DNA of 64,000 bases from Methylobacterium nonmethylotrophicum (GTDB lineage: Bacteria; Pseudomonadota; Alphaproteobacteria; Rhizobiales; Beijerinckiaceae): the NCBI RefSeq assembly GCF_004745635.1, contig NZ_SRLB01000004.1:124001-188000 (forward strand). The letters run 5' to 3'. Made by a program: the position numbers and the translations under genes. The notes below the pieces were generated by a model that was given only the letters and a program-made list of their open reading frames with translations, searched no databases and was not told the origin of the DNA. Below, piece by piece: positions 25,739-36,147 of the stretch (the first letter of the stretch is position 1; each line of letters opens with the position of its first letter).

Positions 25739-26565
25739 TGCTCGCCTTCGCCGACCCTCCGGCCCAGGCCGCGCTCGCGCCCGTGCGGGTCGACGTGCGC
25801 GGCCTGTCGAAGTCGTTCGCCCTGCACGGCCGCCGGATCGACGCCGTCGAGGACGTCTCGTTCACCGTGCGCCAGGGCGAGTTCGTGTCGCTGCTCGGCC
25901 CCTCGGGCTCCGGCAAGAGCACGGTGCTCAACATGATCGCGACGCTTCTGGCCCCGACCAGCGGCACGATCCTGATCGACGGCAAGGCCGTCGTGCCGGG
26001 CCGCACCACGCCGCAGGTCGGCTACGTCTACCAGAAGGACACGCTGTTTCCCTGGCGCACGGTCGCCGACAATATCGGCTACGGCCTCGAACTCGCCGGG
26101 CTGAGCAAGGCGGACAGGCGCGAGCGCGTCGCCCGGGCGGTGGCCCGGGTGGGGCTCACCGGCTTCGAGGCGGCCTATCCGGCCTCGCTCTCCGGCGGCA
26201 TGCGCCAGCGCGCCTCGCTGATGCGCACGCTCGTGCGCGAGCCCGAGATCCTGCTGATGGACGAGCCGTTCGGCGCCCTCGACACCCACACCAAGCTCGA
26301 CATGCACGACGTGCTGCTCAAGATCTGGGAACGCGAGAAGCAGACGGTGCTGTTCGTCACCCACGATCTCGGCGAGGCCCTCACCCTGTCGGATCGGATC
26401 ATCCTGTTCTCCGCCCGCCCGGGGCGGATCAAGGACAGCTTCGAGGTGCCGTTCCCGCGCCCGCGCGACGGCGTCGCGATGCGCGAGACGCCCGAATACG
26501 CCGCCCTGTTCTCGCGGATCTGGCACGCGCTCGGCGAGGAGTTCAAGAAGGCGAGAAGGTCATGA
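25738..26565 (+). CDS. ABC importer ATP-binding protein, NitT/TauT family
   Basis: The 275-residue ATPase contains the Walker A motif GPSGSGKST (residues 54-62), Q-loop YVYQKDTLFPWRTV, signature LSGGMRQR, Walker B with DEPFGALD and the H-loop VTHDLGEAL. The FPWRTV sequence after the Q-loop is typical of SsuB/TauB/NrtD proteins. It powers the importer with the binding protein and permease on either side, overlapping both genes. Confidence 0.95.
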   Translation: MLAFADPPAQAALAPVRVDVRGLSKSFALHGRRIDAVEDVSFTVRQGEFVSLLGPSGSGKSTVLNMIATLLAPTSGTILIDGKAVVPGRTTPQVGYVYQKDTLFPWRTVADNIGYGLELAGLSKADRRERVARAVARVGLTGFEAAYPASLSGGMRQRASLMRTLVREPEILLMDEPFGALDTHTKLDMHDVLLKIWEREKQTVLFVTHDLGEALTLSDRIILFSARPGRIKDSFEVPFPRPRDGVAMRETPEYAALFSRIWHALGEEFKKARRS

Positions 26566-27428
26566 GCCGCCCCCTCACGACCCTCGCCTGGCAGGTCGGC
26601 ATCGTCGCCGCCCTGCTCGCCCTCTGGCAATGGGCCTGGAGCCTCAAGCCCTACGCGCCCTGGGCGGTGCCGGACCTGTTCGACCCCTACTTCGTGTCGC
26701 GGCCCTCCGAGATCTTCGCGCAGTTCCTGCACCTGAGCTGCCTGCAGCCGAAGCCCGGCGAATGGGCGATGCCCGGCGGGACGGCGTTCTCGGCCTGCAC
26801 GGCGCGCTACGAGAACAACCTGTGGTTCGCGACCTTCGTGACGCTGCGCAACACCTTCTTCGGCTTCCTGACCGGGGTCACGAGCGGCGTCGTGCTCGGC
26901 CTGCTGCTCGGCCGCTCGCCGCGGGCCGCCGAGATCGCCTCGCCCTTCGTCACCGCGGTGAACTCGATCCCCCGGATCGCGCTGGCGCCGATCATCATCC
27001 TGGCCTTCGGCATCGGCGACGCCTCGAAGATCGCGACCTCCTGGATCGTCGTGGTGTTCCTGGTGTTCTTCAACACCTTCGAGGGCGCGCGCTCGGTCGA
27101 TCCGGACTACGTCAACGCCTCGCGGCTGCTCGGCGCCTCGGAGTGGCAGATCACCCGGACCGTCATCATCCCCTCGACCATGGCGTGGGTCTTCGCCTCG
27201 CTGACGCCCGCGGTGTCCTTCGCGCTGATCGGCGTCATCGTCGGCGAGTTCATCGGCGCCGAGTTCGGGATCGGGCGCCTCATCATCGAGTCGGAGGCCC
27301 GCGGCGAGGCGGCCGGGATGATGGTGGCGGTCTTCGTGCTGATGATCGTCGGCATCGTGCTCTCGGCCGGGATCCAGCGCATGCAATCCTACCTGCTGCG
27401 CTGGCAGCCCCGGCACCAGAACCGCTGA
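26562..27428 (+). CDS. ABC importer permease, NitT/TauT family
   Basis: The 288-residue permease has six predicted membrane segments and the binding-protein-dependent coupling motif EGARSVDPDYVNASRLLGAS, the EAA loop that contacts the ATPase. A relatively long periplasmic insertion with two Cys residues (SCLQPKPGE and SACTARYEN, about residues 52-85) follows the first helix and might form a disulfide. It is the last gene of the three-gene importer operon. Confidence 0.93.
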   Translation: MSRPLTTLAWQVGIVAALLALWQWAWSLKPYAPWAVPDLFDPYFVSRPSEIFAQFLHLSCLQPKPGEWAMPGGTAFSACTARYENNLWFATFVTLRNTFFGFLTGVTSGVVLGLLLGRSPRAAEIASPFVTAVNSIPRIALAPIIILAFGIGDASKIATSWIVVVFLVFFNTFEGARSVDPDYVNASRLLGASEWQITRTVIIPSTMAWVFASLTPAVSFALIGVIVGEFIGAEFGIGRLIIESEARGEAAGMMVAVFVLMIVGIVLSAGIQRMQSYLLRWQPRHQNR

Positions 27429-27702
27429 CCCGCGAAGATGCGCTGCGGGGGGCGCGGAGCATGAGGTCCCGGGGACACGCGCCGGGAGACTGGCCCGGAA
27501 CCTCCCCCGGGACGCAGGCGGGGCAGTCGCGGGCGGCGGCGTCGCCGCCGAACCGGGGACCTGCACGCCCGAGCGACGCCGAAATCCGGATCGCGGCGGG
27601 GACAGCGGTCGCCTGACGCGATCGGTCCGATGTCGTATGGTGGGTCGGCTGCGGCGATCCTCGGCCCGCCCCTCGCCGCGGCGGGATGTCCGACCGCCGC
27701 TC

Positions 27703-29403
27703 ATGCCCGTGCCGCCCCTCTTCCACGGACGCCCCGCCAACGACCTGCTGATCGGTGCGGCGATCGGGCTCGGCATGACCGCGCGGGCGAGCGTGCAGGG
27801 CGGGGCCGATTTCCTGCTCGTCCTCAATGCCGGGCGCCTGCGGGTGATGGGCGCGGCCTCGATCGCGGCGCTCTTCCCGATCCGCGAGGCGAACGGCTTC
27901 ACGGATGCCTTCGCCCGCGGCGAGATCCTCGGCCGGGTGTCGGTGCCGGTGTTCTTCGGCGCCGCCGCCTTCGATCCGCGGCTCGACATCCCGGCGCTGG
28001 TCGCGCGGCTCGCCAAGGCCGGCTATGCCGGCATCGCCAACTTCCCGACCGCGATCCATTTCGAGGGCCGGTTCCGCGCGACGCTGGAGGCGGCTGGCCT
28101 CGGCTACGCGCGCGAGATCGCCCTCCTGCGCGCCGCGCGCGCGGCGGGCCTCGCCAGCTTCGGCTACGCCAAGACCCGGGAGGAGATCGAGGCGCTGCTG
28201 TCCGCCGAGGTCGACATCCTGTGCCTCAACTTCGGCTGGAACGCGGGCGGCTCGCTCGGCATCCCGGGGGTGCCGCTCGACGAGGCCGCCGACCGCGCGC
28301 GGCGGGTCTTCCAGTGGGTCCGGCAGGCCCGGCCCGGGACGATCTGCGTGGTCGAGGGCGGGCCGATCGTCGATTCGGCCGGCATGATCCGGGTCTGCGA
28401 CGAGGCGAAGGCGGACGGCTATGTCGGCGGCTCGACCCTCGACCGGCTGCCGCTCGAGATGTCGGTGATGCAGACCGCCTCCGCCTTCAAGACCGCGAGC
28501 CTGCTGCGGCCGGCCCGGGACGAGGCGCAGCGCGAGCACGCCCGCATCACGGCGCTCGCCGGCCTCGTCGGCCAGTCCGAGGCGGTCGCCCGGATGGTCG
28601 AGCGGATCGCCCGCCTCGTCGCCACCGACCTCGCCGTGCTGGTGCGGGGCGAGCCGGGTTCCGGCCGCACCACGGTCGCCCGCGCGGTCCACGTGGCGAG
28701 CCGGCGGACCGGGCCGTTCTTCGTGCTCGACGCGGCGGATCCCGAGATCGGCGAGACGCTGTTCGGCGACGGGGCCGGACGCCCGGGGGCGCTCGATGCG
28801 GCCGACGGGACGGTGGTGGTGGAGGCGATCGGGCAGCTGCCGCCGGTGCTGCAGGAGCGCCTCGCCCGGGTTGTGGAGCAGGCGATCGTCGGGCGGTTCG
28901 GGCGCGAGGAGCGGCGGGGCGCCCGCCTCGTCGTCACCGCCACGGATCAGGCCGGCATCGTCCCGGCGCTGCTCGCGCGGATCGAGGCGGGCCAAGTCGA
29001 CGTCCCGCCCCTGCGCGACCGTCCGGAGGACATCCCGCTCCTGGCCCGCGCGATGCTGCGGGGCCTGACCCGCCGCGAGGGGCGCCAGGCGCCGGCGACC
29101 ATCGAGCCCGCCGTCTACCGCCTGCTGATGACCCGGGACTGGCCCGGCAACCTGCGCGAGCTGCGCTCCTTCCTCGCCCGCGCCGCCGCCGAGAGCCCGG
29201 ACGGGACGATCCGCAGCGAGAGCGTCGCCCGGCTCGGCCAGGCTCCCGCCGAGCCGCGTCCCGGGCCGGTGGCCGACGAGCGCGCCTGGATCGTCGACGC
29301 CCTGCGCCGCAACCGCTTCCGCCGCGCCGAGACCGCCGCCTTCCTGGGGCTCTCGCGAAAAACCCTCTACAACAAGATGCGCCGCTACGGCCTCACGGAG
29401 TGA
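27703..29403 (+). CDS. Regulator fusing a PEP-hydrolase-like TIM barrel to a degenerate AAA+ domain and Fis HTH
   Basis: The 566-residue protein has three parts. Residues 1-275 are a phosphoenolpyruvate-hydrolase-family barrel (LNAGRLRVMG, IANFPTAIHFEGRF, VVEGGPIVDSAG, GGSTLDRLPLE). Residues 285-480 match the AAA+ domain of sigma54 activators but are degenerate: Walker A is GEPGSGRTT with Arg322 for Lys, Walker B reads VVVEAIG with EA in place of DE, and the GAFTGA loop after LFG (353-355) is deleted. PPLRDRPEDIPLL is kept. Residues 526-563 are a Fis helix-turn-helix. It probably senses a ligand through the barrel and binds DNA without remodelling sigma54 polymerase. The barrel resembles the enzyme at 36148-36990. 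An upstream in-frame ATG at 27637 is less likely. Confidence 0.9.
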   Translation: MPVPPLFHGRPANDLLIGAAIGLGMTARASVQGGADFLLVLNAGRLRVMGAASIAALFPIREANGFTDAFARGEILGRVSVPVFFGAAAFDPRLDIPALVARLAKAGYAGIANFPTAIHFEGRFRATLEAAGLGYAREIALLRAARAAGLASFGYAKTREEIEALLSAEVDILCLNFGWNAGGSLGIPGVPLDEAADRARRVFQWVRQARPGTICVVEGGPIVDSAGMIRVCDEAKADGYVGGSTLDRLPLEMSVMQTASAFKTASLLRPARDEAQREHARITALAGLVGQSEAVARMVERIARLVATDLAVLVRGEPGSGRTTVARAVHVASRRTGPFFVLDAADPEIGETLFGDGAGRPGALDAADGTVVVEAIGQLPPVLQERLARVVEQAIVGRFGREERRGARLVVTATDQAGIVPALLARIEAGQVDVPPLRDRPEDIPLLARAMLRGLTRREGRQAPATIEPAVYRLLMTRDWPGNLRELRSFLARAAAESPDGTIRSESVARLGQAPAEPRPGPVADERAWIVDALRRNRFRRAETAAFLGLSRKTLYNKMRRYGLTE

Positions 29404-29968
29404 AGGGCCCGAAGGTGAGGCCGCCCGAGCCGAGGGCCGGGATGGCGAGGACCGGCGCGATGCCGGCCGCCGCCAGCTCCGCCGCGAAGGCCGCCGAGGC
29501 GGCGCAGCCGACCGGCGCGAGGCCGGCCTCGCGCAGGCGCACGAGGGTGGCGATCTCCTCCTGCGGCCCGTACCCCACCGCCGCGATGGTCCGGCCGGTC
29601 TCCCCGTCGATGGCCTGGATGCTCGGGTAATTGGCGACCCGCCGCAGGCCGGCGGCGAGCAAGGCCTCGGCCAGATCGGGGACGCGCAGGAACGGATCGA
29701 CGCAGAACAGGCCCGCGACCGGCGCCGGTCCCTCGCCGAGGGCGCCGGCCGCCAGGCAGGCGGTCAGGGCGCCGTTGACGTCGCAGACCGGCAGCAGCGC
29801 CAGGAGATCGAACAGGGCCTCGGGCGCGCCGGCGAGCGCCGGCACGAACAGCGTCCGGGCCCGCTCGGCCGGACCGAGGCCGGCGAGCGTCGTCCGCAGG
29901 GTCAGCGGGCCTGGTCTCTCCAACGGCACCCTCCTCAGGTTCGCGCGCTCCAGCCGCACAGGCGGCAC
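29393..29968 (-). CDS. Shortened PEP-hydrolase-family TIM-barrel protein
   Basis: The 191-residue product aligns with the middle of the two other barrel proteins of the locus: LLALLPVCDVNGALTA, GLFCVDPFLRVPDLAEALLA, VANYPSIQAIDGETGRTI and PVLAIPALGSGG. It lacks the first strand region and the whole C-terminal third with the GGPI and ERLP motifs, so it is about 90 residues short of the family and is probably not an active enzyme. GTG at 29968 is the best start. Its 3' end overlaps the regulator gene tail to tail by 11 bp, and it diverges from livH. Confidence 0.65.
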   Translation of the reverse strand: MPPVRLERANLRRVPLERPGPLTLRTTLAGLGPAERARTLFVPALAGAPEALFDLLALLPVCDVNGALTACLAAGALGEGPAPVAGLFCVDPFLRVPDLAEALLAAGLRRVANYPSIQAIDGETGRTIAAVGYGPQEEIATLVRLREAGLAPVGCAASAAFAAELAAAGIAPVLAIPALGSGGLTFGPFTP

Positions 29969-30113
29969 GTCTACCCAATCTTACCCATCGCGTCATCGCC
30001 GCGGGCTGGACTTGCGGCGTGCCGGCGCGGACAGTGCCGTCAACACCCGAGAGACATAATCGGGTCTTGACCGCGGCCGCCACGCGCGACGCGGCAGAAG
30101 GGGAGGTTGTCCG

Positions 30114-30992
30114 ATGGCACTCGCCGCCACCGTGGTGCTGAACGGGCTCACCCTCGCCGCGCTCTACTTCGTGGTCGCTTCCGGCTTCTCGCTGATCTTC
30201 GGCCTGATGCGCACGGTGAACATGGCGCATGGCTCGCTCTACCTGGTGGGCGCCTATGTCGCCTACGCGGTGTTCGAGCCGCTCTACGACCGCGACGCGT
30301 GGTACGCCTGGTATCTCGCAGTGCCGGTCGGCATGGCGGCGGCGGCCCTGGCGGGGGCCGCCATGCAGGCGCTGCTGCTCGGCTGGATGCAGGGCCAGGA
30401 GCTGCGCCAGGCCCTCGTCACCATCGGCGTCTCGATCGTCGTGGCCGACCAGCTGCTCGCGCAGTTCGGCGGGACGCCCCGGCAGTTCTTCGCCCCCGAC
30501 GCGCTGTTCGGCACCACCGACCTGCCGCTCGTCGGCCGCTACCCGACCTTCCGGCTGGTGCAGATCGCGGTCGCGGTCGCGGTCGGAGCCGGCCTGTGGC
30601 TGCTCCTCGCCCGGACGAAGCTCGGCCTGATGGTACGGGCGGGCGTCGACGACCGGACCATGCTGGCCGCCTGCGGGGTGAACGTGCCGGGCGTGGCGCT
30701 CGCAGTCTTCGCCCTCGGCGCGGCGCTCGCCGGCCTCGGCGGGGTGATCGGCGCGACGGCCCAGCCCCTCGCGCAGGGCGTGGACGGCCGCTTCCTCCTC
30801 ACCTCCCTCGTCGTGGTGATCGTCGGCGGCATGGGCTCGGTGCCGGGCACCGCGGTCGGGGCGGTGCTGGTCGGCCTCGCCGAGCAGATCGGGCAGGCGC
30901 TGTTTCCGACCTACGCGGTCATCCTCACCTTCGGGCTGATGGTCGCGGTGCTGGCGGTGCGCCCGCAGGGCCTGATGGGGCGGCCAGCATGA
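30114..30992 (+). CDS. livH: Branched-chain amino acid-type ABC permease LivH
   Basis: The 292-residue protein has eight or so membrane segments with the LivH hallmarks NMAHGSLYLVGAYVAY, a TIGVSIVVADQLL segment and VVIVGGMGSVPGTAVGA, the ATPase contact loop. It forms one half of the membrane channel of a hydrophobic amino acid transport-type importer. It opens a nine-gene run, with its stop overlapping the livM start by 4 bp. A small inverted repeat CCCGA/TCGGG at 30047-30065 lies in the divergent promoter region. Confidence 0.95.
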   Translation: MALAATVVLNGLTLAALYFVVASGFSLIFGLMRTVNMAHGSLYLVGAYVAYAVFEPLYDRDAWYAWYLAVPVGMAAAALAGAAMQALLLGWMQGQELRQALVTIGVSIVVADQLLAQFGGTPRQFFAPDALFGTTDLPLVGRYPTFRLVQIAVAVAVGAGLWLLLARTKLGLMVRAGVDDRTMLAACGVNVPGVALAVFALGAALAGLGGVIGATAQPLAQGVDGRFLLTSLVVVIVGGMGSVPGTAVGAVLVGLAEQIGQALFPTYAVILTFGLMVAVLAVRPQGLMGRPA

Positions 30993-32011
30993 GCGCCCGT
31001 CTCTCGACGCTCGCGCTCGCCGTCCTGCTGGCCGCCCCGTTCCTCCTCGGGCTCGTCCTGCCGCAGGCCCAGGCGCAGTTCTGGACCGTCAACATCCTCG
31101 GGCGCGCCCTGGTCTACGGCGTCGTGGCGTTGTCGCTCACGTTCCTCGCCACCTATGGCGGCTTCGTCTCCCTGGCGCAGATGACGGTGGCGGGCATCGC
31201 CGGCTACGGGGTGGCGATCCTGGTCGAGGGGGCGGTGCCGGGCATCGTCGGGGGCCTGCCCTACGCCCTCGCGGTCCCGGCCGGGATCCTCGCGGCGACG
31301 CTGGCCGGGCTCGTGATCGGGGCGGTCGCGGTGCGCACCCGCGACATCTACCTCCTGATGATCACCCTGGCGCTGGCGATGGCGGTCTCGCGCTTCGCGG
31401 AATCGAACATCGCCTGGTTCAACGGCTACGAGGGCATCCGCAACGTCGTCGGGCCGAGCCTGTTCGGCGTGCCGTTCCGCCAGCCGCAGCTGTTCTACTA
31501 TGCCTCCCTCGCGGTGGCGGCGCTCCTCTATGCCGGCGTGCTCTACCTCGTGCGCACCCCGTTCGGGCTCGTGCTCCAGGCGATCCGCGACAACCCCCGC
31601 CGCGCCGCGGCGCTCGGCTACGACGTGGCGCTCCACCGCATCGCCGCCTTCGGGGTCGCGGGCTTCATCGCCGGCTGCGGCGGCGTGCTGACGACGATCT
31701 ACAACATCGGCATCTCGCCCGGCTCGATCGGGCTTGGCGCCAGCGTCAACATCCTCATCATCAGCGTGATCGGCGGGCTCGGCCACCCGGCCGGCGCCTT
31801 CGTGGGCTCGCTGATCTTCGCGGTCTTCGACACCTTCGCGGCCTCCCTGTACGACCGCGACCGCTTCAACACCCTGATCGGCCTCGTCTTCCTCGGCATC
31901 GTGCTGGTCTCGCCGGACGGGATCGTGGGCCTCGTGCGCCGCATCCCCGGCCTGCGCCGGCTGCCGCGCCCGAGACCCGACGCTGCCCCGCGGACGGCCG
32001 GGACCGGCTGA
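30989..32011 (+). CDS. livM: Branched-chain amino acid-type ABC permease LivM
   Basis: The 340-residue permease contains [51 protein letters not shown] (the coupling helix that binds the ATPase) and [17 protein letters not shown]. These are standard LivM motifs. It forms the channel with LivH. The arginine- and proline-rich C-terminus is cytoplasmic. Confidence 0.95.
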   Translation: MSARLSTLALAVLLAAPFLLGLVLPQAQAQFWTVNILGRALVYGVVALSLTFLATYGGFVSLAQMTVAGIAGYGVAILVEGAVPGIVGGLPYALAVPAGILAATLAGLVIGAVAVRTRDIYLLMITLALAMAVSRFAESNIAWFNGYEGIRNVVGPSLFGVPFRQPQLFYYASLAVAALLYAGVLYLVRTPFGLVLQAIRDNPRRAAALGYDVALHRIAAFGVAGFIAGCGGVLTTIYNIGISPGSIGLGASVNILIISVIGGLGHPAGAFVGSLIFAVFDTFAASLYDRDRFNTLIGLVFLGIVLVSPDGIVGLVRRIPGLRRLPRPRPDAAPRTAGTG

Positions 32012-32097
32012 GGCGCAATCCGCAGCGACACAACGAGGCCCGGCGGGGACGGCCCCGCGCGCCGGGCCGGACGATCGGGGCCGATGGAGGACGCACG

Positions 32098-33369
32098 ATG
32101 ACGACGCTGACCCGCCGCCAGGCCCTCGCCGGCTTGAGCACTGCCACCCTCGCGGGCGCCTTCCCGGCCCCGGCCATCGCCCAGAACGCGCCGATCAAGC
32201 TCGGCGGTCTCACCACCCTGGAGGGACCCTTCGCCACCGGCGGCCAGGATTCGTTCCGCTGCGTCCAGATGGAGCTGGAGCGGATCAACCACACGGCCGG
32301 CGGCCGGCGCATCGAGTTCATCCGCGAGAGCTCGAACGCCCGCGCCGACGTGGCGCTCGCCCGCGCCCGCAAGCTCGTCGAGCAGGACGGGGTCGACATC
32401 GTGCTCGGGCCGCTCTCGGGCGCCGAGGGCATCGCGCTGAAGGACTATTCCGCCACCCTCACCGGCAAGACCATCGTCAACGGCTCGTCGGCCGCCGCCG
32501 ACACCACCCTGCGCAATCCCTCGAAGAACTTCTTCCGGTTCTCCACCGACGGCACCCAGTGGATGGCCGGCGTCGGCAACCACGTCCGCAAGACGATGGG
32601 CATCGAGGAGGTCTGCGTCGTCGCCGGCGACTACGCCTTCCCGTACGCCCAGGTGTTCGGCTTCAGCCTCGAATATTGCCGCGCCGGCGGCCGGGCGACC
32701 TATCTGTGGTCGCCCCTCGGGACCACCGACTTCGCCTCGCAGATCGCCCAGATCCCGAAGAGCGCCGGGGCCCTGGTGGTGGTCCATGGCGGCACCGACG
32801 GCCTCGCCTTCATGACCCAGTACGCGCAGGCCGGCGGCGCCCTGCCGATCATCGGCGGCTCGATCATGGCCGACCAGACCATGATGTCGGCCCGCGGCCC
32901 CCACCGCAAGCTGATGGTCGGCATGGTCAGCGGCGGCCCGATCGCCGACGTCAACGAGGACCCGAACTGGAACGACTTCGTCGCCCGCTACCGCAAGCGC
33001 TGGGCGAACGAGGGCGGGTTCCAGTCGCCGTCGATCCACGGGGTGAACTACACCACCAACCTCCAGGGCATCCTCGGCGCGCTGGAGGAGGTGCGGGGCG
33101 ACCTCTCGGGCGACCAGCAGGCCTTCCAGGCGGCGTTGGCCAAGCGCCGCTTCAAGAACCCGATGGGGGCCGAGGTCTTCCTCGACCACAACCGGCAGGC
33201 GGTGTCCGACATCTTCCTGACCAAGATCGAGGAGCGGGACGGCAAGCCCGTGACGGTCGCCTTCGCCCGGGCGCCCGCGATCACCCAGACCCTCGGGGTG
33301 CCGGAGGAGCGCTTCCTCGCCCTCGGGGCGCCGTCGCGCGGCAATACCGGCTGCATCGCCGGCACCTGA
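32098..33369 (+). CDS. livK: Liv-type periplasmic binding protein
   Basis: The 423-residue protein has a Tat-like signal ([20 protein letters not shown], cleavage after AIAQ) and the type I periplasmic-binding fold: [36 protein letters not shown] and [16 protein letters not shown]. The pocket serine and threonine region ([10 protein letters not shown]) differs from leucine-binding proteins, which fits a non-amino-acid ligand. Liv-type systems often import amides, aromatic acids or other carboxylates. It sits between the permease and ATPase genes. Confidence 0.93.
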   Translation: MTTLTRRQALAGLSTATLAGAFPAPAIAQNAPIKLGGLTTLEGPFATGGQDSFRCVQMELERINHTAGGRRIEFIRESSNARADVALARARKLVEQDGVDIVLGPLSGAEGIALKDYSATLTGKTIVNGSSAAADTTLRNPSKNFFRFSTDGTQWMAGVGNHVRKTMGIEEVCVVAGDYAFPYAQVFGFSLEYCRAGGRATYLWSPLGTTDFASQIAQIPKSAGALVVVHGGTDGLAFMTQYAQAGGALPIIGGSIMADQTMMSARGPHRKLMVGMVSGGPIADVNEDPNWNDFVARYRKRWANEGGFQSPSIHGVNYTTNLQGILGALEEVRGDLSGDQQAFQAALAKRRFKNPMGAEVFLDHNRQAVSDIFLTKIEERDGKPVTVAFARAPAITQTLGVPEERFLALGAPSRGNTGCIAGT

Positions 33370-33444
33370 CGCAGCCCCGCACCCATGCCCGCACCCATGC
33401 CCGCGCCCCGGCGCGGGCGCCCCGCGCCCTCGAGCGAGCCCCGC

Positions 33445-34194
33445 ATGACCCCCGAACCCGCCCTCGCGCTCACCGGAATCGGCCGCCGCTTCGGCGCGCT
33501 GCATGCCGTCCGCGGCGTCTCCTTGCGCGTGGCGGCCGGCGAGCGCCGGGCCGTCCTCGGCCCCAACGGCGCGGGCAAGACCACCTTGTTCAACCTCGTC
33601 TGCGGCGACTTCCCGCCGACGGAGGGGCGGATCGCGTTCTTCGGCCTGGACATCACCGGTCTGCCGGCCCACCGGCGCACGCGGCTCGGGATCGGGCGGA
33701 CCTACCAGACCTCGCTGCTCTTCGACCGGCTCTGCGTCCTCGACAACCTCTACCTCGCGGTGCGCGGCGGCCGGCCGGGCCGGTTCTCGTTCCGCCGGCC
33801 CGGGCGCAACGACCCCGACCTCGTCCGCGCCCGGGCGCTCGCCGAACGGATGCGCCTGGCGCATCTCGCGGAGCGGCCGGTCTCGGACCTCTCGCACGGC
33901 CAGCGCCGGCAGCTGGAGGTCGGGATGGCGCTCGCCTGCGACCCGAAGGTGCTGATGCTCGACGAGCCCGCCGCCGGCCTCTCGCCCGGCGACCGGCCGG
34001 AGCTGCTGGCGCTGCTGCGCGACCTGCCGCGCAGCCTCACCCTGGTGCTGGTCGAGCACGACATGGACGTGGCGCTGCCGGCCTCGGACATCGTGACGGT
34101 GATGAAGGACGGGGCGGTCGCCGTCGAGGCGACGCCCGACCGGATCGGCTCCGACCCGACCGTGCAGGCGATCTATCTCGGCAAGGGGCAGTGA
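33445..34194 (+). CDS. livG: Liv-type ABC ATPase LivG
   Basis: The 249-residue ATPase has Walker [10 protein letters not shown] (residues 39-47), [15 protein letters not shown] after the Q-loop, signature [10 protein letters not shown] and Walker [36 protein letters not shown] is typical of LivG. The ATG at 33445 is preferred over 33385, because the extra 20 residues are encoded by a repetitive GCACCCATGCCC stretch and have no homology pattern. Confidence 0.92.
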   Translation: MTPEPALALTGIGRRFGALHAVRGVSLRVAAGERRAVLGPNGAGKTTLFNLVCGDFPPTEGRIAFFGLDITGLPAHRRTRLGIGRTYQTSLLFDRLCVLDNLYLAVRGGRPGRFSFRRPGRNDPDLVRARALAERMRLAHLAERPVSDLSHGQRRQLEVGMALACDPKVLMLDEPAAGLSPGDRPELLALLRDLPRSLTLVLVEHDMDVALPASDIVTVMKDGAVAVEATPDRIGSDPTVQAIYLGKGQ

Positions 34195-34206
34195 GGGGGC
34201 CAGCGA

Positions 34207-34908
34207 ATGCTCGTCGTGCGCGACCTCCACGTCCATTTCGGGCAGGCCCACATCCTCCAGGGCGTCGACCTCGCGGTCGACCGGGCGCCGGTCGCCATCG
34301 TCGGGCGCAACGGCATGGGCAAGACGACCCTGTGCGGGGCGATCATGGGCCTGGTCGCGGGCCGGGGCGAGATCAGCCTCGACGGCGCGCGCCTGATCGG
34401 GCGGGCGCCGAACCGCATCGCCCGGGCCGGAATCGCCCTCGTGCCGCAGGGACGGCGCACCTTCCCGTCGCTGACCGTGGACGAGCACCTGCGCCTCGTC
34501 GAGCAGGGCCCGCGCGCCCGCTGGACCCGGGCCAGGGCCTACGAGACCTTCCCGCGGCTCGCCGAGCGGCGGCGCAACGGGGGCACGCAGCTCTCGGGGG
34601 GCGAGCAGCAGATGCTCGCCATCGCCCGCGCGCTCCTGATGAACCCGCGGCTCGTCATCATGGACGAGCCCTCCGAGGGGCTGGCGCCGGTGATCGTCGA
34701 CCACCTGGCGGAGGTGCTGCGCGGCCTCGCCCAGGAGGGCATCGGGCTCCTCCTGGTCGAGCAGAACCTGCGCATGGCGACCGCCGTCTGCGACACGGTC
34801 GCCGTGATGGCGACCGGCCGCATCGCCGCGACCCTGCGGGCGGCAGAGCTTGCCGGCAACGAGGACCTGCAGCGGCGCTACCTGGGCGTCGCCGCAGGGA
34901 AGCACTGA
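34207..34908 (+). CDS. livF: Liv-type ABC ATPase LivF
   Basis: The 233-residue ATPase has Walker [10 protein letters not shown] (33-41), the LivF motif [19 protein letters not shown], signature [17 protein letters not shown] and Walker [14 protein letters not shown]. It completes the two-ATPase Liv importer. The Tm-1-like gene follows after 29 bp with its own strong ribosome binding site, so the operon continues. Confidence 0.95.
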   Translation: MLVVRDLHVHFGQAHILQGVDLAVDRAPVAIVGRNGMGKTTLCGAIMGLVAGRGEISLDGARLIGRAPNRIARAGIALVPQGRRTFPSLTVDEHLRLVEQGPRARWTRARAYETFPRLAERRRNGGTQLSGGEQQMLAIARALLMNPRLVIMDEPSEGLAPVIVDHLAEVLRGLAQEGIGLLLVEQNLRMATAVCDTVAVMATGRIAATLRAAELAGNEDLQRRYLGVAAGKH

Positions 34909-34937
34909 CAAACAAGAACACCGGAGGGAGGAGCGCG

Positions 34938-36143
34938 ATGAGCGTCGTCTACGTCGTCGGCACCTGCGACACCAAGGAGGCCGAGCTGCTCTATGCCCGC
35001 GATGTCGCCCGGGCAGCGGGCGCGCGGGCCGTGCTGGTCGATGTCGGCACGCTCGGCGCCTCGGCGCTGGCGGACGTGCCGGCCCGTGAGGTCGCCGCCC
35101 ACCATCCGGAGGGTGCCGACGCGGTGCTCGGCGGCCGCGACCGCGGTGCGGCGGTCGCCGCGATGGCCGACGCCCTCACGCGTTTCCTCGCGACGCGCGA
35201 CGACATCGGGGCGGTGCTCGGCCTCGGCGGCTCGGGCAACACCGCCCTCGTCACGCAGGCGATGCGGTCCCTGCCGGTCGGCGTGCCGAAGCTCGTCGTC
35301 TCGACGGTCGCCTCCGGCCACACCGCCGACTATGTCGGCCCGAGCGACATCGCGCTGATGTACGCGGTCGTCGACATCGCCGGCCTCAACGCGATCTCGC
35401 GCCGGGTGATCGGCAACGCCGCCCACGCGGCGGCCGGGATGGCCCTGCGCACGCCGCCCTCGGCACCGGCCGACAAGCCCGGCCTCGGCCTCACGATGTT
35501 CGGCGTGACCACCTCCTGCGTGACGCAGGTCCGCGAGGCGCTGGCGGCCGAGTACGAGACCTACGTCTTCCACGCCACCGGCACCGGCGGCCAGTCGATG
35601 GAGAAGCTCGCCGATTCGGGGCTGCTCGCCGGCCTCCTCGACATCACCACCACCGAGGTCGCCGACCACCTGTTCGGCGGCGTGTTCCCCTGCACGGCGG
35701 ACCGCTTCGGCGCCGCGATCCGGACGCGGCTCCCCTATATCGGCTCGGTCGGGGCCGTCGACATGGTGAATTTCGGCGCCCGGGAGACCGTGCCGGCGCG
35801 CTACCGCGACCGGACTCTCTACGTCCACAACCCGCAGGTGACGCTGATGCGCACCACGCCGGAGGAGAACCGGGCGATCGGCGCGTTCATCGTCGAGCGG
35901 CTCAACCGCATGGAGGGACCGGTGCGCTTCCTTCTGCCGCTTCGCGGCGTCTCGGCGATCGACGTCCCGGGGCTGCCCTTCCATGACCCGGAGGCCGACG
36001 CGGCCCTGTTCGCGGCGATCCGCGACGGCTGGCGCGCGGCCCCGAACCGGCGGCTCGTCGAGGTCGACGCCGCCATCAACGATCCGGCCTTCGCGCAGGC
36101 GCTCGTCGGCGCCTTCCTGGACGCCCTGCATCAGAGGACCTGA
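34938..36143 (+). CDS. Tm-1-like ATP-binding domain protein (UPF0261)
   Basis: The 401-residue protein starts [20 protein letters not shown] behind GGAGGGAGGAG and shows the Tm-1-like fold: [59 protein letters not shown] and EVADHLFGG. The tomato virus-resistance protein Tm-1 has this domain fused to a PEP-hydrolase-like TIM barrel; here that barrel is the next gene, only 4 bp away. The domain binds ATP, but the reaction of the bacterial pair is not established. Linkage to the Liv importer suggests a catabolic role on an imported compound. Confidence 0.93.
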   Translation: MSVVYVVGTCDTKEAELLYARDVARAAGARAVLVDVGTLGASALADVPAREVAAHHPEGADAVLGGRDRGAAVAAMADALTRFLATRDDIGAVLGLGGSGNTALVTQAMRSLPVGVPKLVVSTVASGHTADYVGPSDIALMYAVVDIAGLNAISRRVIGNAAHAAAGMALRTPPSAPADKPGLGLTMFGVTTSCVTQVREALAAEYETYVFHATGTGGQSMEKLADSGLLAGLLDITTTEVADHLFGGVFPCTADRFGAAIRTRLPYIGSVGAVDMVNFGARETVPARYRDRTLYVHNPQVTLMRTTPEENRAIGAFIVERLNRMEGPVRFLLPLRGVSAIDVPGLPFHDPEADAALFAAIRDGWRAAPNRRLVEVDAAINDPAFAQALVGAFLDALHQRT

Positions 36144-36147
36144 GCCC

